A DNA stretch of 64,000 bases from Planctomycetota bacterium (GTDB lineage: Bacteria; Planctomycetota; Phycisphaerae; Phycisphaerales; UBA5793): assembly GCA_963205185.1 (NCBI GenBank), contig CAUJHZ010000053.1:1-64000 (forward strand), given 5' to 3'. A model generated the notes under the pieces. That model ran no database searches. It was not told the DNA's origin and worked only from the letters and a program-made list of their open reading frames with translations. The number at the start of each line of letters is the position of its first letter. The stretch's first letter is position 1. Positions 52,873-64,000 of the stretch are shown here, one piece after another. The position numbers and the translations under genes are program-made.

Positions 52873-54331
52873 AGTTCAACCCCGCGTAGAAGAAGTGGCG
52901 CTCGTCATCGCTGCCGGCGGGCATGGCGTCTCCGGGAATGAACAGGCCGTAGCGCACATCGAGCGACAGATCGCTGTAGATCTGCCAGTCGATGAACAAG
53001 TCGAGTTCAGCGCCAAGGAATCGCTCGCCGCCGGTCGTGGTGAAACTGACGGGCGCATCAGAGTCGAGTTTGTGCAGCAGGTAACCGTCGACGCCGATGC
53101 GCATCTTGTCGAAGATACCCTGGCCGCGCCACGGCGTGGCGCTGGCGCCCATGCGCATTGACATCAGGTTGGACATGTTGGGCCCGAGCACGAGCCCGGT
53201 ATTGGCGTAGCCCAGCGAATTGAACGCGCGATCATCGGTGCCGCTCAGGTTGCCGCCGAAGGTGTTGGAGGTGTGCTGCCGGTCCTCATCGCCCGAAGCC
53301 GCGACGATTTCCCAGTCAAGCCGCAGGCCGTTGGGCCGACCCCAGCGCGGCGCGTAGATGAGCCTGGCATTGCCCGCCCAGGCGCGGATCGATTCTTCCG
53401 TTTGCGCCACGGGCGCCGCAAAGGGCGAAATGCTGCTGCTCAGCGACTGGCCGTATTCGTACACGAACTCTGCCTGGTAGAACAGTTCGGTCGTGATCTC
53501 GCCGCTGCTGCCGACGCCAAGGTAGCGCGAGTCATAGTGATACCGCGTCGGAAAGGGCGTACCTAGCAGCAGGATGGTCCGGCTGTCGCGATCGTTCTGA
53601 TCCTGCTGGTCGAGAAAGAAGAGATAGGGCCGGTGGCGATCGAAGCCGGTGTAGGTGAACATCACACCCATGAACTTGCGATCCACGTCGGTGTCGTAGC
53701 CGGGACGCGAGCTGTCGAAATCGATCGGACCGGTGGAGGGCGTCAGGCCGACCATGCCCATGACTTCGAGGTTGTGCAGTTCGAGCCCCGCCTGCGCCGA
53801 GTAGAGCACTTCGCTCAGCGCCAGGCCCGAGCCCCAGTTGACGAACTGCCGCCCGCCCTGAAACCAGAAGTTGTCATCCGGCCGCTTGCCGGCGTCGGCC
53901 AGGCGCGCGGTGCGGTAGTCAAAGCGATACCAGTAGCGGTCGGCGATGGGCTCTTCAAGGTTGTCGCCACGCCCGTCGAAACTGTCGCCGGAGTTGAAGT
54001 CAAGGTAGTTGAATCGCAGCCGGCCGTAGGCCTCGTGCCCGGCCATGGAGAAGTCGGCCCAGAGTTTGGTGTCGCTCTGGCGGAGGATCCGCGTGTTGCT
54101 GCTCGCGTCATCGCTGGCGACGAACCCGAATGTCGTGTAGCCGCCCAGCAGCAGGCGGCCGGACTCGGCGAACTCGAGATCCGCCGCGCCGACCTGGCGC
54201 GACATCTCGATTTCGCGCAGCGTGCGCTCGAGCCGCTCGAACGTCTCTGTGTCCTGGGCCCTGGCCGTGGATTGCAGGCCGATCGCAGCCGCCGGGCCGG
54301 CCAGACCCATCACCACCCATCGCAGCCTCAT
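52862..54331 (-). CDS. outer-membrane beta-barrel protein, porin-like
   Basis: 489 residues from ATG 54331, 8 bases after GGAGG. Signal peptide (WVVMGLAGPAAAIGLQSTARA), a short coiled-coil (ERLERTLREIEMSRQVGAAD), then about sixteen alternating amphipathic strands (GYTTFGFVASDD, LWADFSMAGHEAYGRLRFNY, RYWYRFDYRTARLADAGKRP, FWFQGGRQFVNWGSGLALSE) and a last strand ending in FYAGLNYAF with the usual aromatic C-terminus. The size and repeated Trp/Tyr/Phe fit alginate-export-like or porin barrels. It is the first gene of the sensor operon. Confidence 0.82.
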   Translation of the reverse strand: MRLRWVVMGLAGPAAAIGLQSTARAQDTETFERLERTLREIEMSRQVGAADLEFAESGRLLLGGYTTFGFVASDDASSNTRILRQSDTKLWADFSMAGHEAYGRLRFNYLDFNSGDSFDGRGDNLEEPIADRYWYRFDYRTARLADAGKRPDDNFWFQGGRQFVNWGSGLALSEVLYSAQAGLELHNLEVMGMVGLTPSTGPIDFDSSRPGYDTDVDRKFMGVMFTYTGFDRHRPYLFFLDQQDQNDRDSRTILLLGTPFPTRYHYDSRYLGVGSSGEITTELFYQAEFVYEYGQSLSSSISPFAAPVAQTEESIRAWAGNARLIYAPRWGRPNGLRLDWEIVAASGDEDRQHTSNTFGGNLSGTDDRAFNSLGYANTGLVLGPNMSNLMSMRMGASATPWRGQGIFDKMRIGVDGYLLHKLDSDAPVSFTTTGGERFLGAELDLFIDWQIYSDLSLDVRYGLFIPGDAMPAGSDDERHFFYAGLNYAF

Positions 54332-54458
54332 GCAGCAGCCTCCATGATCGCACATCGGCACATCGGGCCGGGTGCGATGAGCGGTATCGTACCGCTCGAA
54401 CCCGCCCGCCGCGAATCCGGCCGGTCGATTGCTGGGAATTGGATACGGCGATGGCTCG

Positions 54459-55076
54459 CTACTTGCGCTGCGACGCGACGAACTCCTCGAGACCGAGGAA
54501 CTCGATCATGTGCTGGTCGTAGACCTTGGCGTGCTCATCGCGCGAGAGATCGAGGCGCAGTTCGTTAATGACCTTGGTCCCCTGGCCGACCCACTGCTGC
54601 CAGGTCTCCTTTGAGATGGTCTCGTAGATGTGCTGGCCGAGCGGGCCGCGGAAGGGGGGCTTGTCCATCTGCGTGCCCGGCCGGCCGGTGCGCTGGCAGA
54701 TGAAGGCGCCTTCGGGGATCTCCGGCTCAGGAGCCGCGTCCTTGACCTCGGGCACAGGCGCGCCGATCTTGCGGAGCAGGTCGGCAATGGCATTGCGGGG
54801 CATGAGATCGCCGCGCCGGGCCGCGACCTTGTAGCCGCTGGTGAGGATGCCCGCCGCAGCCGAGTTGTCGCCGGCGGCGATGAGCGCCTGCCCAGCGAGT
54901 TGATAGGCCTTGCTCATCTCCGGCTGGAGTTCAATGCAGCGCTGAAACGACTGCGCGGCTTCCTTCGCCTGTCCCGCCTGGAGCAAGGCGTTGCCGAGGC
55001 TGAAATGGGCCATCTCATTGGTCGGATCGGCCTCGGCCATGTTGCGAAACTGCGCAATGCGTTCAGATGTGTCCAT
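54459..55076 (-). CDS. TPR - YggX (Fe(2+)-trafficking) fusion protein
   Basis: 205 residues from ATG 55076, five bases after AGGAG. Residues about 10-90 are two TPRs (AHFSLGNALLQAGQAKEAAQ, ELQPEMSKAYQLAGQALIAA). Residues about 120-205 match YggX: FICQRTGRPGTQMDKPPFRG, PLGQHIYETISKETWQQWVG, GTKVINELRLDLSRDEHAKV, MIEFLGLEEFV. The Cys near the start of the domain is kept. YggX protects iron-sulfur enzymes and aids iron delivery in enterobacteria. It lies 127 bases upstream of the barrel gene, on the same strand. Confidence 0.85.
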   Translation of the reverse strand: MDTSERIAQFRNMAEADPTNEMAHFSLGNALLQAGQAKEAAQSFQRCIELQPEMSKAYQLAGQALIAAGDNSAAAGILTSGYKVAARRGDLMPRNAIADLLRKIGAPVPEVKDAAPEPEIPEGAFICQRTGRPGTQMDKPPFRGPLGQHIYETISKETWQQWVGQGTKVINELRLDLSRDEHAKVYDQHMIEFLGLEEFVASQRK

Positions 55077-55192
55077 CACCACTCCTGCCCTTTGGCGGCA
55101 CTTCGAGCGTAAAGGGGATTATAGCGGTGAGGTATTGGAGACCCTGCGAGCAGAAAAGCGGCGACGAAGAAGCCGAGCCCGTTTATCTTGCG

Positions 55193-55480
55193 TCACTGGG
55201 GCAGGCGGGCGGCCAAGTCAGTTTCGGACAGACCGTCGATCTCGACCGTCTTCTCGGGAGACGTCGCGCCTGCCGTGAGGCGGATGCGGCGCCGGTCGAT
55301 GTGCAGCGTCTTGGCGAGCAGACGGCGCACGGCCTCGTTCGCCTTGCCATGCTCGGGTGCGGCACTCACGCGAATCTTGAGGCGATCTCCCAGCCAGCCG
55401 GCAATGGCGTCACGGCTGGCGCCGGGGACAACCTTAAGGCGAATGGTCAGGCCGCGCGGCGTGGTCTGGAAGCGGTTCAT
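55193..55480 (-). CDS. DUF167/YggU-family protein
   Basis: 95 residues from ATG 55480. LTIRLKVVPGASRDAIAGWL, GDRLKIRVSAAPEHGKANEA, VRRLLAKTLHIDRRRIRLTA and GATSPEKTVEIDGL are the full DUF167 pattern. The function is unknown. No good ribosome site is visible upstream of ATG; a longer in-frame extension to 55576 exists but is low complexity. Divergent from rpoB. Confidence 0.9.
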   Translation of the reverse strand: MNRFQTTPRGLTIRLKVVPGASRDAIAGWLGDRLKIRVSAAPEHGKANEAVRRLLAKTLHIDRRRIRLTAGATSPEKTVEIDGLSETDLAARLPQ

Positions 55481-55627
55481 GGCGGGCGGACCTGCAATCG
55501 GCGGGCCAGATTCGGGGCAGTGGCTGGGCGAATTCGGGCGTGCAGCGGGGGTCGGCAGGGGCCCGGTTGGGCGCAAGTATTTGGAAAGCAGACATTTACG
55601 TCGGGCGAATTTTTCTTCACTTTTTAC

Positions 55628-55672
55628 TTGACAGCGATTGGTTTTGCAGTTTCGGGCGGTCTATCCTTTTTG
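55628..55672 (+). promoter_or_regulatory. possible rpoB promoter region
   Basis: An unusually AT-rich stretch upstream of rpoB contains TTGACA (55628-55633) and TTGGTT-18-TATCCT (55638-55667). Neither pair is ideal, so the exact promoter is uncertain. The 289-base gap between the DUF167 start and rpoB contains no gene. Confidence 0.35.
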
Positions 55673-55769
55673 GCTGTGCGCGAGCCGAGGTGAGTTTTAA
55701 TTTTCAGAGCCCATATGTCAAGGCCGACCGTTCCCGGTTCGGCCAAGTTTCATTGATCAGGGGTAGTAC

Positions 55770-59561
<3,792 letters not shown>

Positions 59562-59628
59562 CGGGCGGACGCCGGGCGTGCGAAGTTGGTTTTGAGTCTC
59601 AGATCGTACGGAAGTTCAGAGAAAGGAC

Positions 59629-60543
59629 GTGCGGCGGTCAACGGTGGCGGATCACCCGGTTGTCAACGCAGTTCGATACGCACTCGAATACGCCGGGCTG
59701 GGCAGCAGGATTGCCCCGTTCCCGATTCGAAGGCTGGCTCGGCCGTGGACACGCAGTGAGTTGCCGCCGGCCGGAGATCTGCAGATCGCACCGCCGGACT
59801 ACGTTGGAGTCGGAACGCAGAAAAGCGGCACCTCATGGTGGGCCGGGCTCATTGAAGCCCATCCGAAGGTGGCGCCAAACCTCTTCAAGCGAAAGGAGAT
59901 GCATTACCTCACGCATTTCTTCGAGCGGCCGATGACGGCCGGCGACATCGAAACGTATCACGCCGCATTTGCCCGGCCGCCGGGCAGGCTGTGCGGCGAA
60001 TGGACTCCGAATTACCTCGGCAGTCCTTACACGATTCGCCGTCTCCAGCAGGCTGCTCCCAACGCCAGAGTGCTCGTGATGTTCCGCGAACCCGTCTCGC
60101 GATACGAGTCGGGGTTCAATCACGAGTACAAGCAGCGCTTCGGTGCGATGCTGGCTCCCGGCGTTCGGCGCGAAGTGATGAAGAGGTACGCCCTGCGAAA
60201 AGAGTCCATCTGGAACGGCATGTATGCCGCCCAGTGCGACACGCTGCTGCGAGTCATTCGCAGAGAGCGGCTGCTGGTGCTCCAGTACGAGCAGTGCCGG
60301 GCGAAGCCGACGGAGATGATCGCCCGCACATATCGGTTCCTCGGTCTGGATGAGTCGTTCGTGCCCGAGGGGATGGAAAAGCCGGTGAATGTGCAGCGCC
60401 AGGTGACGGATTCGCTGGGTGATGAAACAAGAGAACTGCTTCGCGAAGTCTACCTGGACGACGTGCGGCGACTGAAAGCGATGTTTCCTGATGAGATCGA
60501 CCTGAGCCTCTGGACGGGATTTGAGAACGCAGCCGCTAACTGA
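59629..60543 (+). CDS. sulfotransferase-family protein inserted between rpoB and rpoC
   Basis: 304 residues from GTG 59629; GTG 59644 is an alternative, since GAAAGGA is nearly too close to the first. The PAPS 5'-phosphosulfate loop is GVGTQKSGTSWWAG (residues about 65-78) and the 3'-phosphate site is VLVMFREPVSRYESGF. PKVAPNLFKRKEMHYLTHFF and GEWTPNYLGSPYT also match bacterial sulfotransferases. It should transfer sulfate from PAPS to a carbohydrate or protein acceptor, not specified by sequence. It lies 67 bases after rpoB and 78 before rpoC in the same direction. Confidence 0.88.
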   Translation: MRRSTVADHPVVNAVRYALEYAGLGSRIAPFPIRRLARPWTRSELPPAGDLQIAPPDYVGVGTQKSGTSWWAGLIEAHPKVAPNLFKRKEMHYLTHFFERPMTAGDIETYHAAFARPPGRLCGEWTPNYLGSPYTIRRLQQAAPNARVLVMFREPVSRYESGFNHEYKQRFGAMLAPGVRREVMKRYALRKESIWNGMYAAQCDTLLRVIRRERLLVLQYEQCRAKPTEMIARTYRFLGLDESFVPEGMEKPVNVQRQVTDSLGDETRELLREVYLDDVRRLKAMFPDEIDLSLWTGFENAAAN

Positions 60544-60621
60544 CCGGCTGCGACAGACGAGTGATGAACGCCACGCGGCCCTCGCCGCGACCAAGAACAA
60601 CGACCTGCGACAGGAAGTGCC

Positions 60622-64000
<3,379 letters not shown>

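Overview
The window is about 64 kb of high-GC bacterial chromosome, densely coded on both strands. It most resembles a member of the Planctomycetes, probably a Phycisphaerae-type lineage. This rests on the high GC, the many planctomycete-style hypothetical proteins (for example one ending in a CPACGYNLRG zinc ribbon), secreted kelch and beta-propeller proteins, huge TPR lipoproteins, a kept queF, and an rpoB-rpoC pair split by a sulfotransferase gene. The taxonomic call is inference from gene content; there is no rRNA in the window.

Layout. The left edge (1-175) is the 3' end of an IS5-type transposase. From 0.4 to 12.2 kb lies a long run of stress and envelope genes: a secreted DUF1579-like protein, a BON protein, a ferritin-like DUF892 protein, a tiny charged protein, two short-chain dehydrogenases, a BON-MscS fusion channel, small membrane or stress proteins on the minus strand (YqaE/Pmp3, DUF3309, CsbD), an OmpR-type two-component pair, a DUF883 plus holin_3_6 pair, and a lipoprotein gene cut by an in-frame UGA. 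After tRNA-Ser(GCU) and a secreted kelch protein comes a flotillin operon (NfeD-like, flotillin, double zinc ribbon, unknown membrane protein), then queF.

From 18.4 to 24 kb are a minus-strand nuclease-repair-TPR operon (SNase-like, endonuclease IV, TPR lipoprotein) and a plus-strand hotdog/membrane-protein cluster. From 24 to 31 kb the minus strand carries YebC, a 1212-residue TPR lipoprotein, a zinc-ribbon membrane protein and a secreted propeller protein. From 31 to 43 kb are an RluA pseudouridine synthase, a MATE exporter, an HD-GYP protein, a DUF885 protein, an Hsp20-DUF892 pair, a Pcm-erythromycin esterase fusion, a DUF1080 protein, a degenerate acylphosphatase-like protein, a membrane protein and a YetF-like protein, and tRNA-Leu(CAA).

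From 43 to 47.6 kb mntR diverges from a complete mntABCD-type metal ABC operon, with back-to-back promoters and a palindromic operator. From 47.6 to 54.3 kb five minus-strand genes with 26-27 bp gaps or overlaps form an apparent operon: outer-membrane barrel, lipoprotein, LysM-FecR protein, CHASE2 adenylate cyclase, aquaporin. This is my best candidate for an undescribed envelope-to-cytoplasm signalling system. Upstream of it lie a TPR-YggX fusion and a DUF167 protein. The right end holds rpoB, the intruding sulfotransferase and rpoC, which runs off the edge.

Starts were chosen by Shine-Dalgarno position and signal peptides. Family calls come from motifs recognised by eye; no database search was run.
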